Assembly: GCA_964553325.1 (NCBI GenBank)
Contig: CAZKKI010000070.1
Coordinates: forward strand, 13,050 to 77,049
Origin: BMS3ABIN04 sp964553325
GTDB taxonomy: Bacteria > Bacteroidota > Ignavibacteria > Ignavibacteriales > Melioribacteraceae
Direction of reading: 5' to 3'
Length of the DNA stretch: 64,000 nucleotides
Shown here: piece by piece, positions 26,852-36,014 of the stretch
Layout: every line of letters begins with the position of its first letter
Position numbering within the stretch: the first letter of the stretch is position 1
The notes under the pieces: generated by a model
Told to the model about the DNA's origin: nothing
The model's input: the letters and a program-made list of their open reading frames with translations, nothing else
Database searches by the model: none
Made by a program: the position numbers and the translations under genes

Positions 26852-27502
26852 ATGGCAGAGATTAAGCTTAATGCAAAATCGCGAGAAATTTCCACTAAAG
26901 GAAAAATTAACGAACTAAGACGACAAGGTTTCGTACCGGGTGTATTTTATATTAAAAACGAAGATCCGATTTACTTTTATGTGCCGGAATCGAGTTTAAG
27001 ACCTTTGGTTTACACTACGGAAATGCATTTGGTCGATTTAATTATCGATGACGATAAAAATTATAAATCGATTGTTAAAGACGTTCAATTCGATCCGATT
27101 ACCGATAAAATGATACACGTCGATTTACAAGGGATAACAGTCGGACAAGTCATTGAGGTTCAAGTCCCTATACTTCTTACCGGTCAAGCTATCGGTATTA
27201 AAGAAGGCGGCAGACTCCAGCAAGTAATTCATAAACTTGATGTAGAATGTTTACCGAAAGATATACCCGAGCAATTGGAAGTTGATATTACAAATTTAAA
27301 AATCGGGGATAATCTTTTGGTTAAAGATTTGTCTTATGAGAATATTAAAATTTTGACTGAAGAAGATGCGGTAATCGTAACGATACTTGCACCTAAGGGA
27401 ACCGAAGAGGAAGAAGCCGAAGCTGAAGAACTTGGCACCGAAGCTCCGGCCGAACCGGAAGTTATTTCCAAAGGTAAATCTGATGAAGAAGACCAAGGTT
27501 AA
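26852..27502 (+). CDS. rplY: 50S ribosomal protein L25 (Ctc/TL5 type)
   Basis: 216 residues: the 5S-rRNA-binding L25 domain (about 1-95, with GKINELRRQGFVPGVFY and the FDPITDKMIHVDL block) plus the longer C-terminal TL5/Ctc beta domain (about 96-185), ending in an acidic low-complexity tail rich in Glu and Ala. The Ctc form is common outside the gammaproteobacteria. The order prs-rplY-pth is conserved widely. Confidence 0.93.
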   Translation: MAEIKLNAKSREISTKGKINELRRQGFVPGVFYIKNEDPIYFYVPESSLRPLVYTTEMHLVDLIIDDDKNYKSIVKDVQFDPITDKMIHVDLQGITVGQVIEVQVPILLTGQAIGIKEGGRLQQVIHKLDVECLPKDIPEQLEVDITNLKIGDNLLVKDLSYENIKILTEEDAVIVTILAPKGTEEEEAEAEELGTEAPAEPEVISKGKSDEEDQG

Positions 27503-27510
27503 TACCAAAA

Positions 27511-28083
27511 TTGAAAGTGATTTTCGGAATAGGTAACCCGGGCGAACGATATAAATTAACAAGACACAATATTGGTTTTATCATTATCGATTACTTTGCA
27601 GAAATACATAACCTTGAATTCAAACCTTCAAAATTCGACTTTTACTATGCGGAAGGACAACTGGAATCCTTCCGCTACATATTGGTTAAACCCACTACTT
27701 ATGTTAACAACAGCGGAATTGCCGCTAAAGAAATTTTTAATAATTACGATGTAAATCTGACGGATTTTTTAGTCGTTACCGACGACGTGAATCTGGATGA
27801 AGGAAAAATACGTATTAGAAATTCCGGTGGAGACGGTGGTCATAACGGTATAGCTTCAATAATTTATCATTTGGAAAGTGATCGTTTTCCGCGTTTAAGA
27901 TTCGGAATAGGCAAAAACTTTCAAAACGGTGATTTGGCTGAATACGTTTTAAGTAAAATAGACGAAAAAACTTTTGAATCGATAAAACCCAATATCGTTT
28001 TTGCCGCCCAACTGTTGGAACAATTCATATATGGCGGAACTAAAGGTATGCTCGATTTTTACAGCAAAAGTTTAAGCAATTAA
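27511..28083 (+). CDS. pth: Peptidyl-tRNA hydrolase
   Basis: Releases stalled peptides from tRNA. 190 residues. FGIGNPGERYKLTRHNIGF carries the catalytic asparagine N9 and histidine H19; KPTTYVNNSG and DDVNLDEGKIRIRNSGGDGGHNGI supply the remaining active-site region. It starts with TTG at 27511, eight bases after rplY, without a strong ribosome site, so translation is probably coupled. Confidence 0.95.
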   Translation: MKVIFGIGNPGERYKLTRHNIGFIIIDYFAEIHNLEFKPSKFDFYYAEGQLESFRYILVKPTTYVNNSGIAAKEIFNNYDVNLTDFLVVTDDVNLDEGKIRIRNSGGDGGHNGIASIIYHLESDRFPRLRFGIGKNFQNGDLAEYVLSKIDEKTFESIKPNIVFAAQLLEQFIYGGTKGMLDFYSKSLSN

Positions 28084-28119
28084 AATATACTTAATTAGAT
28101 AATAAAATAAGGACATAAT

Positions 28120-30186
28120 ATGGAATCACTTATTTACGTTATTCCGTTTTTTGGTCTCGCTGCCCTCCTATATTCTTTTTTCAAGAATATTTGGATATCG
28201 AAACAAGAGACAGGCACTGAAAAAATGGTTACCATTTCAAATCATATTAAAGAAGGTGCCATTGCTTTCCTAAAAACCGAATACAAAGTTTTGGCAATTT
28301 TCGTAGTTGCCGTTGCACTTCTACTGGGATTTGCAAACGCCGGCAGAGAAGATTCTTCGTGGTTGATTGCCGTATCGTTTGTGGTAGGTGCATTAAGTTC
28401 GGCTTTGGCCGGCTATCTTGGAATGACTGCCGCTACAAAAGCCAACGTAAGAACTACCAACGCGGCCAGAAAAGGATTAGGACCCGCACTGGAAATCGCT
28501 TTTTCGGGTGGCTCTATTATGGGAATGAATGTTGTGGGTCTCGGTATCCTCGGTTTAGGCACATTGTTTTTAATTTATTCGAACCAGGCATGGGATTTAG
28601 CTAAAGTTATAAATGTACTTTCTGGCTTTTCGCTCGGTGCATCTTCAATTGCTTTATTTGCAAGAGTTGGCGGTGGAATTTATACAAAAGCTGCCGACGT
28701 AGGTGCAGATCTTGCCGGAAAGGTGTACGAAGGAATACCGGAAGACGACCCCCGGAATCCCGCTACAATTGCCGATAATGTGGGCGACAACGTGGGCGAT
28801 GTTGCCGGTATGGGCGCCGATTTATTTGAATCTTACGTCGGAGCTACAATCGGTGCAATGGTATTAGGCGCGGTTTTCACCGAAGTTTTTCCGGCTGGGG
28901 AAAGTTTGGCTGGTGTACTTTTGCCTTTAACTTTAGCGGGAGTTGGAATATTACTTTCAATATTCGGCACATTTTTCGTAAAAGTAAAAGAAGGTGGAAA
29001 TCCACAAAAAGCTCTTAACACCGGCGAATTTATAACTTCCGCATTAATGTTAATTGCTTCGTATTTTATAATTCATGCTATGCTTCCCGAAAAATGGACT
29101 TTTGAAGGGTTCGATTACACTGCAAACGGAGTGTTCTTCGCAACGATAATCGGTTTGATTGCTGGAGTGTTAATCGGATTAATAACAGAATATTATACCG
29201 GAACCGATTATAGATCCGTAAAAAATATTGCCGCCCAGTCGGTAACGGGTGCGGCTACCAATATAATTGCCGGTTTAAGCGTGGGAATGTTATCCACTGC
29301 TTTACCTATTTTAATTATTTCCGCTAGTATAATCGGAGCATACGAATTTGCCAATTTATACGGAATCGCCATTGCAGCACTCGGTATGTTATCCACTACC
29401 GGAATTCAGCTTGCGGTAGATGCATACGGACCTATTTCCGATAATGCAGGCGGTATCGCAGAGATGGCGGAACTGCCCCCTGAAGTAAGAGAGAGAACCG
29501 ATAAACTCGATGCGGTGGGCAACACTACAGCAGCTATCGGTAAAGGTTTTGCTATCGGTTCTGCGGCACTTACCGCTTTGGCACTTTTTTCGGCATTTAT
29601 GCATCAGGCAAATATACAAACCATCGATATTTCAAAACCGATAATTATGGGCGGTTTATTTATCGGTGCGATGCTCCCGTTTTTGTTTTCGTCTATGGCA
29701 ATGAGTGCCGTGGGCAGAGCGGCAAAAAAAATGATACTTGAGGTTGGAAGACAATTCAGAGAAATTCCCGGATTACGTGAAGGCAAAGCCGAAGCCGAAT
29801 ATGCCAAATGTGTCGAAATATCAACACAAGCTGCAATCAAAGAAATGATTTTACCCGGTTTACTTGCAGTTATTGTTCCCGTTGTGGTCGGCTTTACAAG
29901 CAAGGAAATGTTGGCTGGTTTATTAGCGGGATTAACGGCAAGCGGTGTTTTGATGGCAATTTTTCAAGCTAACGCCGGTGGTGCATGGGATAACGCCAAA
30001 AAATTAATTGAAGGCGGAATAGAGTTCGACGGTGTTAAATATGAAAAAGGTTCCGACGCACATAAAGCGGCTGTCGTTGGAGATACGGTTGGCGATCCGT
30101 TTAAAGATACTTCCGGACCGTCTCTAAATATCTTAATAAAACTTTTATCGGTTGTTTCTTTTGTTATTGCACCATTGATAAGATAA
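28120..30186 (+). CDS. hppA: Membrane-bound ion-pumping pyrophosphatase, K+-dependent type
   Basis: 688 residues, mostly membrane helices. It hydrolyses pyrophosphate and pumps H+ or Na+ across the inner membrane. DVGADLAGKVYEGIPEDDPRNPATIADNVGDNVGD is the active-site region, with a matching acidic block near the end (VVGDTVGDPFKDTSGPSLN). In the stretch GNTTAAIGKG, alanine and glycine occupy the two positions that separate K+-dependent enzymes (Ala, Gly) from K+-independent ones (Lys, Thr). Which ion is pumped cannot be told by eye. AAGGA ribosome site before the ATG. Confidence 0.94.
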   Translation: MESLIYVIPFFGLAALLYSFFKNIWISKQETGTEKMVTISNHIKEGAIAFLKTEYKVLAIFVVAVALLLGFANAGREDSSWLIAVSFVVGALSSALAGYLGMTAATKANVRTTNAARKGLGPALEIAFSGGSIMGMNVVGLGILGLGTLFLIYSNQAWDLAKVINVLSGFSLGASSIALFARVGGGIYTKAADVGADLAGKVYEGIPEDDPRNPATIADNVGDNVGDVAGMGADLFESYVGATIGAMVLGAVFTEVFPAGESLAGVLLPLTLAGVGILLSIFGTFFVKVKEGGNPQKALNTGEFITSALMLIASYFIIHAMLPEKWTFEGFDYTANGVFFATIIGLIAGVLIGLITEYYTGTDYRSVKNIAAQSVTGAATNIIAGLSVGMLSTALPILIISASIIGAYEFANLYGIAIAALGMLSTTGIQLAVDAYGPISDNAGGIAEMAELPPEVRERTDKLDAVGNTTAAIGKGFAIGSAALTALALFSAFMHQANIQTIDISKPIIMGGLFIGAMLPFLFSSMAMSAVGRAAKKMILEVGRQFREIPGLREGKAEAEYAKCVEISTQAAIKEMILPGLLAVIVPVVVGFTSKEMLAGLLAGLTASGVLMAIFQANAGGAWDNAKKLIEGGIEFDGVKYEKGSDAHKAAVVGDTVGDPFKDTSGPSLNILIKLLSVVSFVIAPLIR

Positions 30187-30197
30187 AGTTATATTTG
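30167..30197 (+). promoter_or_regulatory. Promoter of the rpsF-ssb-rpsR-rplI operon
   Basis: TTGCAC (30167-30172), 17 bases, TATATTTG (30190-30197). It begins inside the end of hppA and lies 75 bases before rpsF, leaving a leader of about 65 bases that could hold an S6/S18 feedback site; I cannot recognise one with confidence. Confidence 0.7.
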
Positions 30198-30271
30198 TAA
30201 ATTAAATTTTAATAAACCCTGCTTTTCGGAATAATTTAACGAAAGGCCAAAGACCAAAGGGAGGTTCTTTT

Positions 30272-30685
30272 ATGAAGGAAAATCATTACGAGAGCGTTAT
30301 AATTATTAATGCGGCGCTCGAAGATACTCAAATCGAAGAAACGATTAAAAAAATCGAAAACTTCATATCGAGTAACGGTGGAAAAATAACCGACATTGAA
30401 AAATGGGGTAGAAAACGACTCGCCTACCCGATCAAAAAATCCAAAAGCGGTTTTTATGTAATTTACAGGTTTACCGCTCCGGCCGAAATGATTAAAAAGC
30501 TGGAGAGAATCTATAAATTGGATGAAACCATTTATCGCTTTCTTACTATCAAACTAACCAAAAAAGATTTGGAACATCTCAATAAAAAATTGGCTGAAAA
30601 GAAAGCTGAAGAGAGCGAGAAATCCGAAACCGCTTCTGAACCTAAAGTTGAAGAAACAGTTGTTGCCGAAGGACAATCGGAATAA
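30272..30685 (+). CDS. rpsF: 30S ribosomal protein S6
   Basis: 137 residues. The ferredoxin-like S6 core (about 1-95) includes YESVIIINAALEDTQIEETI, ITDIEKWGRKRLAYPIKKSKSGFYVIYRF and DETIYRFLTIKL. A C-terminal extension from about 100 on is rich in Glu, Ala, Lys and Val. Start with a strong GGGAGG site. First gene of the S6-SSB-S18-L9 operon; S6 pairs with S18 in the ribosome. Confidence 0.96.
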   Translation: MKENHYESVIIINAALEDTQIEETIKKIENFISSNGGKITDIEKWGRKRLAYPIKKSKSGFYVIYRFTAPAEMIKKLERIYKLDETIYRFLTIKLTKKDLEHLNKKLAEKKAEESEKSETASEPKVEETVVAEGQSE

Positions 30686-30734
30686 TAAAATTTGTAATGT
30701 ATAAATATCAATTAGATATGTATGGAGGTAAGTG

Positions 30735-31232
30735 ATGGCTGATTTGAAAATGCCTGAATTAAATTCTGTAATTATTGCTGGTAATTTAACTAAAGATCCG
30801 GTTTTCCGTGAAACCACAAACAAAACACCGGTAGTTAACTTTCATATTGCGGCTAACAGACGATATAAAGACAGCCAAAATCAATGGCAAGAAGATGTTT
30901 GCTATGTTGGTGTTGTTGCGTGGAACAAATTAGCGGAAAGTTGCAAAGACCGATTAAAAAAAGGTAGCGCGGTTCTCGTCGATGGTGAGCTTCAAAGCAG
31001 AACTTTCAAAACCGAAGACGGTAGAAACAGAACCATCGTGGAAATCAAAGCAAAAAGAATTCAATTTTTAAACAAAATAAATAAATCCGCTGAAAGTACA
31101 ACAGAAACCGAAACTGATGTTGCCATTGACGAAGAAATAGTTGAAGAAAAAGAAAACACCGATTTTACCGATAATTCATTCGATAAATTCTTGAGCGACG
31201 AAGAATCGGATTTACTAAGCGGAGATAATTAA
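30735..31232 (+). CDS. ssb: Single-stranded DNA-binding protein
   Basis: 165 residues. The OB fold spans about 5-108 (NSVIIAGNLTKDPVFRET, VVNFHIAANRRYKD, CYVGVVAWNKLAESC, LKKGSAVLVDGELQSRTF). The linker is acidic, and the last residues are SDEESDLLSGDN rather than the usual tip ending DDDIPF or similar, so the normal protein-docking hook is absent or altered. I used the ATG at 30735 next to an in-frame GTG at 30732, because it has the better spacing from GGAGG. Sits between S6 and S18. Confidence 0.94.
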   Translation: MADLKMPELNSVIIAGNLTKDPVFRETTNKTPVVNFHIAANRRYKDSQNQWQEDVCYVGVVAWNKLAESCKDRLKKGSAVLVDGELQSRTFKTEDGRNRTIVEIKAKRIQFLNKINKSAESTTETETDVAIDEEIVEEKENTDFTDNSFDKFLSDEESDLLSGDN

Positions 31233-31247
31233 TTTTTGAGGAAGAAA

Positions 31248-31457
31248 ATGAAGACAAAAAAAATAAGAAGAGTTATAACCGACTACATCGATTATAAGGA
31301 TGCAAAAAAACTTCAAAAATTTGTATCCGATCAAGGAAAAATTATTCCAAGAAGAATTACCGGACTTAGTGCAAAACAGCACAGAGAAGTTGTGCGTGCA
31401 ATTAAAAGAGCCAGACAAATTGCTATTATGCCGTTTGTGTCTGAGTCCGTTAAGTAA
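31248..31457 (+). CDS. rpsR: 30S ribosomal protein S18
   Basis: 69 residues. The sequence RRVITDYIDYKDAKKLQKFVSDQGKIIPRRITGLSAKQHREVVRAIKRARQIAIMPF is the full S18 fold. No cysteines, so this is a zinc-free form. I used the ATG at 31248, nine bases after the GAGGA site, not the in-frame TTG at 31236, which lies upstream of it. Confidence 0.95.
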   Translation: MKTKKIRRVITDYIDYKDAKKLQKFVSDQGKIIPRRITGLSAKQHREVVRAIKRARQIAIMPFVSESVK

Positions 31458-31472
31458 AGGAGACCAAAGGAA

Positions 31473-31916
31473 ATGAAAGTAATTTTAAGAAAAAATTTTG
31501 AACAACTCGGGCGCGTGGGAGATATTGTTGAAGTTAAAGACGGATATGCGCGTAATTTTCTTCTTCCCCGCCAAATCGCATATATAGCGACAAAAGGAAA
31601 CGTTCGGGCTTTGGAAGAAGAGAAAAAGCAAATTGAAAAAGCCGAAGCAAAATTATTCGAAAGTGCAAAGAAAATGGCTGAAGAACTTGCTAATGTTTCC
31701 ATAACCATTCCGGTTAAAGTTGGAGAAGAAGATAAAATCTTCGGCTCTGTTACGTCTCAAATGATTGCCGATGCACTTAAAGAAAAAAATTACGATATCG
31801 ATAAAAGAAAAATTGAGATTAGCGAACCGATAAAAGCTCTCGGTATTTATGATATTAACATCAAACTGCACCCCGAAGTTACTGCTACTGTAAAGACTTG
31901 GATTGTAAGAGAATAA
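31473..31916 (+). CDS. rplI: 50S ribosomal protein L9
   Basis: 147 residues. The N-terminal domain starts MKVILRKNFEQLGRVGDIVEVKDGYARNFLLPRQIA, the L9 signature; then comes the long connecting helix and the C-terminal domain (IFGSVTSQMIADAL). Last gene of the operon, followed directly by a strong terminator. Confidence 0.96.
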   Translation: MKVILRKNFEQLGRVGDIVEVKDGYARNFLLPRQIAYIATKGNVRALEEEKKQIEKAEAKLFESAKKMAEELANVSITIPVKVGEEDKIFGSVTSQMIADALKEKNYDIDKRKIEISEPIKALGIYDINIKLHPEVTATVKTWIVRE

Positions 31917-31920
31917 ACGA

Positions 31921-31950
31921 AAAGCTGTTCCGCACGGAACAGCTTTTTTT
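31921..31950 (+). terminator. Intrinsic terminator after rplI
   Basis: Eleven-base perfect stem AAAGCTGTTCC / GGAACAGCTTT with a four-base GCAC loop and a run of T residues. The strongest terminator in the window. Confidence 0.95.
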
Positions 31951-31960
31951 ATACCCGTTA

Positions 31961-31976
31961 TGTGATCTGCATCACA
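31961..31976 (+). promoter_or_regulatory. CRP/FNR-family operator-like palindrome
   Basis: TGTGATCTGCATCACA, a perfect match to the half-site scheme TGTGA-N6-TCACA used by CRP-type regulators. It lies 67 bases before the start codon of the parA-like gene and just after the rplI terminator, so it can only serve parA. No regulator gene of this family is in the window; binding is inferred. Confidence 0.55.
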
Positions 31977-32042
31977 AAATAAATAAATATTTCATTTTAA
32001 GTTAAAAGTATCTTTTTCACACTTTAACAATAAGTATTTTTT

Positions 32043-32858
32043 ATGTCAAAAATTATTTCTATCGCTTCTCCAAAAGGCGGAGTGGGTAAAACTACAACTG
32101 CGCTTAATCTTGCGCTTGCCTTAACCAAACATTACAAAAAAACGTTGCTAATAGATGCCGATCCGGGAAGATATTGTACACTTTCGTTGAATCTAACGGA
32201 CAATGAAATATTCGGTGATATTTTCGACCTTTTCAGCTACACGAAAACATTTCGGGAAATTATTCACAAAACTTCATTCCCGTTTCTCGAAGTAATACCG
32301 TTTAGGGAAATTTCCGTAAACGATGAAAATCAATTGATTAACTTGTCCGAAAATAAACTTGTACTAAAACAAGCTTTGGAAAATAATTCCGATTACTACG
32401 ATTTTATAATCATAGATTGCCCGCCCTACCTTAACGGGATTACTACAAACGCTTTGCTTGCATCGGATTCGGTAATTGTACCGATAAAATCCTCGAATTA
32501 CTCATTACAAGCTGTTCAGAGAATCCACAGTTTTATAAAGGAATTAAATTCAGAATTTAATTCCTCGATTGCTATCGAGGGTATTTTGATGACTATGTAC
32601 GAATCAAATACCAAAACATCTTTCATGACTAAAAAACTGCTATATTCCAAATATCCCAATTTAATTTTCAAAACAACTATACCGAAAAACGTAAGCGTAA
32701 CCGAAGCAACTTTTTACAAAAAGCCGGTAATTTATTTCGACCGAAAAGCTAAAGCATCACAAGCATATTTGAAACTTGCGGAAGAATTAATAGAAAACAT
32801 CGAAACGAAATTTTTGATGAAATCCACGGGGCTCACACACGACGATTTCCACTACTAA
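32043..32858 (+). CDS. ParA/Soj-like ATPase, orphan
   Basis: 271 residues. The deviant Walker A box KGGVGKTT (11-18) has both lysines expected in ParA/MinD ATPases. Walker A' reads LLIDADPGRYCT, with GRY in place of the usual QGN, and Walker B is FIIIDCPP. The C-terminal half has the family pattern (ADSVIVPIKSSNYSLQAV, ILMTMYES, VTEATFYKKPVIYFD). ParA proteins position DNA or protein complexes, normally with a ParB or other partner encoded next door. Here neither neighbour (rplI, secDF) is a partner, so its cargo is unknown. Possibly controlled by the CRP/FNR-like site upstream. Confidence 0.85.
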   Translation: MSKIISIASPKGGVGKTTTALNLALALTKHYKKTLLIDADPGRYCTLSLNLTDNEIFGDIFDLFSYTKTFREIIHKTSFPFLEVIPFREISVNDENQLINLSENKLVLKQALENNSDYYDFIIIDCPPYLNGITTNALLASDSVIVPIKSSNYSLQAVQRIHSFIKELNSEFNSSIAIEGILMTMYESNTKTSFMTKKLLYSKYPNLIFKTTIPKNVSVTEATFYKKPVIYFDRKAKASQAYLKLAEELIENIETKFLMKSTGLTHDDFHY

Positions 32859-32903
32859 ACGGTGAAATTCCTTTAATTATTAATGCATCCGACCTCAATA
32901 AAA

Positions 32904-32934
32904 TTGAATTTTTTTCAATTTCTATCTATATTAG
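32904..32934 (+). promoter_or_regulatory. Candidate secDF promoter
   Basis: TTGAAT (32904-32909), 17 bases, TATATTAG (32927-32934), 53 bases before the secDF start. Confidence 0.5.
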
Positions 32935-32987
32935 AAGTCTTATTTTAAATTAAACGGCTAACAAATCACTAAATTTTCGAGAAGGTA

Positions 32988-35900
32988 ATGAAAGAATTAA
33001 GATTTAGAATTTTCGTTATAATTGCTGCATTTGCATTGAGTATTTACCTGCTCTATCCTACTTACAAGGATTATCAATATAACCAACAAATTCAACAAAC
33101 ATTAGAATCCATAAAAGATAGCGTTCTGCAAAAAAATCCTTCAATTACTAAAAAAGACTTGCAACAAATTCTTGAATTGAAAGAAGACAGTATAAGAGCT
33201 GCCAATCCGGATATAAGAAAAGCCAGAGAAAATCGGGTTAAACTCGGTTTGGATTTGCAAGGTGGAATGTATTTGGTAATGGAAGTAAATACCGTAAAAC
33301 TTCTTGAAAGATTGGCAAAAGACCCCGACGCCACTTTCAAACAAATCTTAAAAGAAGCCGAAGAAGAAGCAAAAATTTCCAACGAAGAAGTTGTTAAAAT
33401 TCTGGCTGCGAAACTAAAAGAAAAAAACATTCGTCTCAGCAGATACTTCGGTTCCATACGGCAAGAAGACGATGAAATTATTAACGATTTGCTCGAACAA
33501 GAAAAAGATGCCGTAACCCGAGCAATTGAAATCATCAGAAACCGTGTCGATCAATACGGCGTTTCGGAACCAAGTATTCAACAACAAGGTGCTAGAAGAA
33601 TAATTGTTGAGCTTCCGGGTGTTGCGAAAAAGGAAGAAGCGAAAAGTCTTTTGCAAGGAAGAGCTTTACTCGAATTCAAACTTGTTAAAGATCCTAATTT
33701 TGCATTTCCAATTTTAAATAAGATAGACGAAATTCTCGCAAAAAAATTCAGTTCCGATACAACCGAAACGGCGCAAGACTCAACAGCCGAAGAAAACTTA
33801 ACCGAAGAAGAATTTGCTAAAAAACATCCCTTCTTTACAATAGCAAGATTGATATCTCAAAGTTCGGCCGACCTTATTGTAAAAGAAAGCGATAAAAATA
33901 AAGTTTTACGTTATCTAAACATGCCGGAAGTAAAAAAGGTAATTCCCGATAATGTTGAATTTCTGTTTTCCGCCAAACCCCAATTTGTACAAGACGGAAT
34001 AAAATACTTCCGACTTTATATGGTGAACAAACAACCCGAACTAACGGGAAATGTTATTGTTGATGCAAATGCAACAATCGACCCACAAACAACAGCACCG
34101 ATGGTAACGATGGATATGAATCCCGAAGGTGCGCGGGAATGGGCAAGAATTACCGGCGCCAATATAGGGAAACGTTGCGCTATTGTTTTGGATAATTATG
34201 TTTATACGGCACCGGTTATTCAAAATAAAATACCTTCCGGGCGTTCGCAAATTACCGGAATGGAAGATCTCGAAGAAGCCAAATTAATATCGATTGTTCT
34301 GAAAGCCGGAGCGCTACCGGCACCTATCGATATTATTGAAGAAAGAACCGTTGGACCTTCGCTCGGTCAAGATTCGATTTCCCAAGGTTTCAACTCAACG
34401 CTTATCGGTTTCTTACTGGTAGCGTTCTTCATGATTATTTATTATAAAACTTCCGGCGCTTTTGCCGACTTGGCCTTGCTTGCAACCGTTGTATTTATTC
34501 TCGGCGTGCTGGCCGGATTCAAAGCTACGCTTACTCTTCCGGGTATTGCGGGTATCATTTTAACTATCGGTATGGCCGTGGATGCCAACGTACTTATTTT
34601 CGAAAGAATACGCGAAGAGCTTGCAACCGGCAAAACCATAAAAGCCGCTGTCGATAGCGGTTTCGCAAATTCTTATTCGGCAATATTCGATTCGAACATA
34701 ACGACATTTTTCACGGCAATAATTCTTTACCAATTCGGTAGCGGACCCATTCAAGGTTTTGCATTAACTTTAATGATCGGTATTGTCTCATCATTGTTCT
34801 CCGCTTTGGTTATTACAAAAGTATTATTCGAATATATGATTTATAAAGGTAAAAAGATTAACGTCGGTTATAGAAAAAGATTGTTCGGCGATTCAAAAAT
34901 CAATTTCCTCGGAAAAAGAAAAACTGCTTATGCAATTTCCGGTACTTTGATCATAATTGGAATTATAAGTTTATTTACAAGGGGATTGGAATTAGGAATC
35001 GATTTCAAAGGCGGTTCCGAGATCGCTCTTCAATTTGAAAAACCGATTGATATTTCCGACATGAGAACCAAACTGAACACTCTTGGTTTGGGTAATATAG
35101 AAGTTAAAACTTTCGGCGGTGAACAAGGTGTTTTGATTAGAACCGAATTGCAAGAAATTCCGAAAGAAATTATGCCTAAAATTGTCGAAACGCTGAACAA
35201 TACTATCAAAGAAACCGCTACCGGTATTCAGGCTACCATAGTCGATTCATCGGCCAATAGCATTACTTATCAATTACCCGATCCGCAATCAGCTGCTTTG
35301 GCAGCCGATAAACTGGCGGAGAAAGGTTTTCAAGCAACTAAACTTTCGGACGATCCGAACGAAAACAAAGTAATAGTCCGGTTAAGTATTGCTAACTGGA
35401 TTGAGGAAAACCTTCAACAAGCTTATGCCGATAATCCATTCAAAATGCTGAAGGAAGAGAAAGTTGGACCTAAAATAGGTAAAGAGCTTAAACAAGATGC
35501 TATCATATCGGTTATATTGGCTCTAATCGTTATTTTGATTTACTTGGGCTTCAGATTTAAATTCGCATTTGCCAACGGTGCGGTACTTGCATTGTTCCAC
35601 GATGTGATGATTACGCTCGGAGTATTTTCCCTGCTTTACGGTGTTGTACCTTTCTTGAATTTGGAAATTTCGATCAGCGTTGTAGCTGCATTTCTAACTC
35701 TTGTGGGTTATTCAATTAACGATACTGTGGTTGTTTATGATAGAATCCGCGAGGAATTGAAAATTCACAAAACCAAACCGCTTGAAGAAAATATGAACAA
35801 CGCTATTAATAAAGTGCTAAGCAGAACGATTGTTACAAGTTTAACAACATTACTTGTAGTGTTCGTATTACTTGTATTCGGCGGTGAAGTACTTAGAGGT

Positions 35901-36014
35901 TTCGCATTTACATTATTCTTCGGTATATTGGTTGGTACTTATTCATCCATATTTATTGCAAGTTCTTTCGTACTCGATTATGCTAAAAAACGCGGCACGA
36001 AAATTCAATTTTAA
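32988..36014 (+). CDS. secDF: Fused protein translocase subunit SecDF
   Basis: 1,008 residues joining SecD and SecF, the membrane proteins that use the proton gradient to pull secreted proteins out of the SecYEG channel. The SecD part (about 1-630) has an N-terminal membrane helix, a large periplasmic domain with VKLGLDLQGGMYLVMEV and IEIIRNRVDQYGVSEPSIQQQG, and a helix bundle with GMAVDANVLIFERIREEL. The SecF part (about 640-1,008) has LELGIDFKGGSEIALQFE and VGYSINDTVVVYDRIREEL. The periplasmic insert between about 690 and 830 is long. The last four bases overlap the convergent lysoplasmalogenase-like gene. Confidence 0.96.
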   Translation: MKELRFRIFVIIAAFALSIYLLYPTYKDYQYNQQIQQTLESIKDSVLQKNPSITKKDLQQILELKEDSIRAANPDIRKARENRVKLGLDLQGGMYLVMEVNTVKLLERLAKDPDATFKQILKEAEEEAKISNEEVVKILAAKLKEKNIRLSRYFGSIRQEDDEIINDLLEQEKDAVTRAIEIIRNRVDQYGVSEPSIQQQGARRIIVELPGVAKKEEAKSLLQGRALLEFKLVKDPNFAFPILNKIDEILAKKFSSDTTETAQDSTAEENLTEEEFAKKHPFFTIARLISQSSADLIVKESDKNKVLRYLNMPEVKKVIPDNVEFLFSAKPQFVQDGIKYFRLYMVNKQPELTGNVIVDANATIDPQTTAPMVTMDMNPEGAREWARITGANIGKRCAIVLDNYVYTAPVIQNKIPSGRSQITGMEDLEEAKLISIVLKAGALPAPIDIIEERTVGPSLGQDSISQGFNSTLIGFLLVAFFMIIYYKTSGAFADLALLATVVFILGVLAGFKATLTLPGIAGIILTIGMAVDANVLIFERIREELATGKTIKAAVDSGFANSYSAIFDSNITTFFTAIILYQFGSGPIQGFALTLMIGIVSSLFSALVITKVLFEYMIYKGKKINVGYRKRLFGDSKINFLGKRKTAYAISGTLIIIGIISLFTRGLELGIDFKGGSEIALQFEKPIDISDMRTKLNTLGLGNIEVKTFGGEQGVLIRTELQEIPKEIMPKIVETLNNTIKETATGIQATIVDSSANSITYQLPDPQSAALAADKLAEKGFQATKLSDDPNENKVIVRLSIANWIEENLQQAYADNPFKMLKEEKVGPKIGKELKQDAIISVILALIVILIYLGFRFKFAFANGAVLALFHDVMITLGVFSLLYGVVPFLNLEISISVVAAFLTLVGYSINDTVVVYDRIREELKIHKTKPLEENMNNAINKVLSRTIVTSLTTLLVVFVLLVFGGEVLRGFAFTLFFGILVGTYSSIFIASSFVLDYAKKRGTKIQF

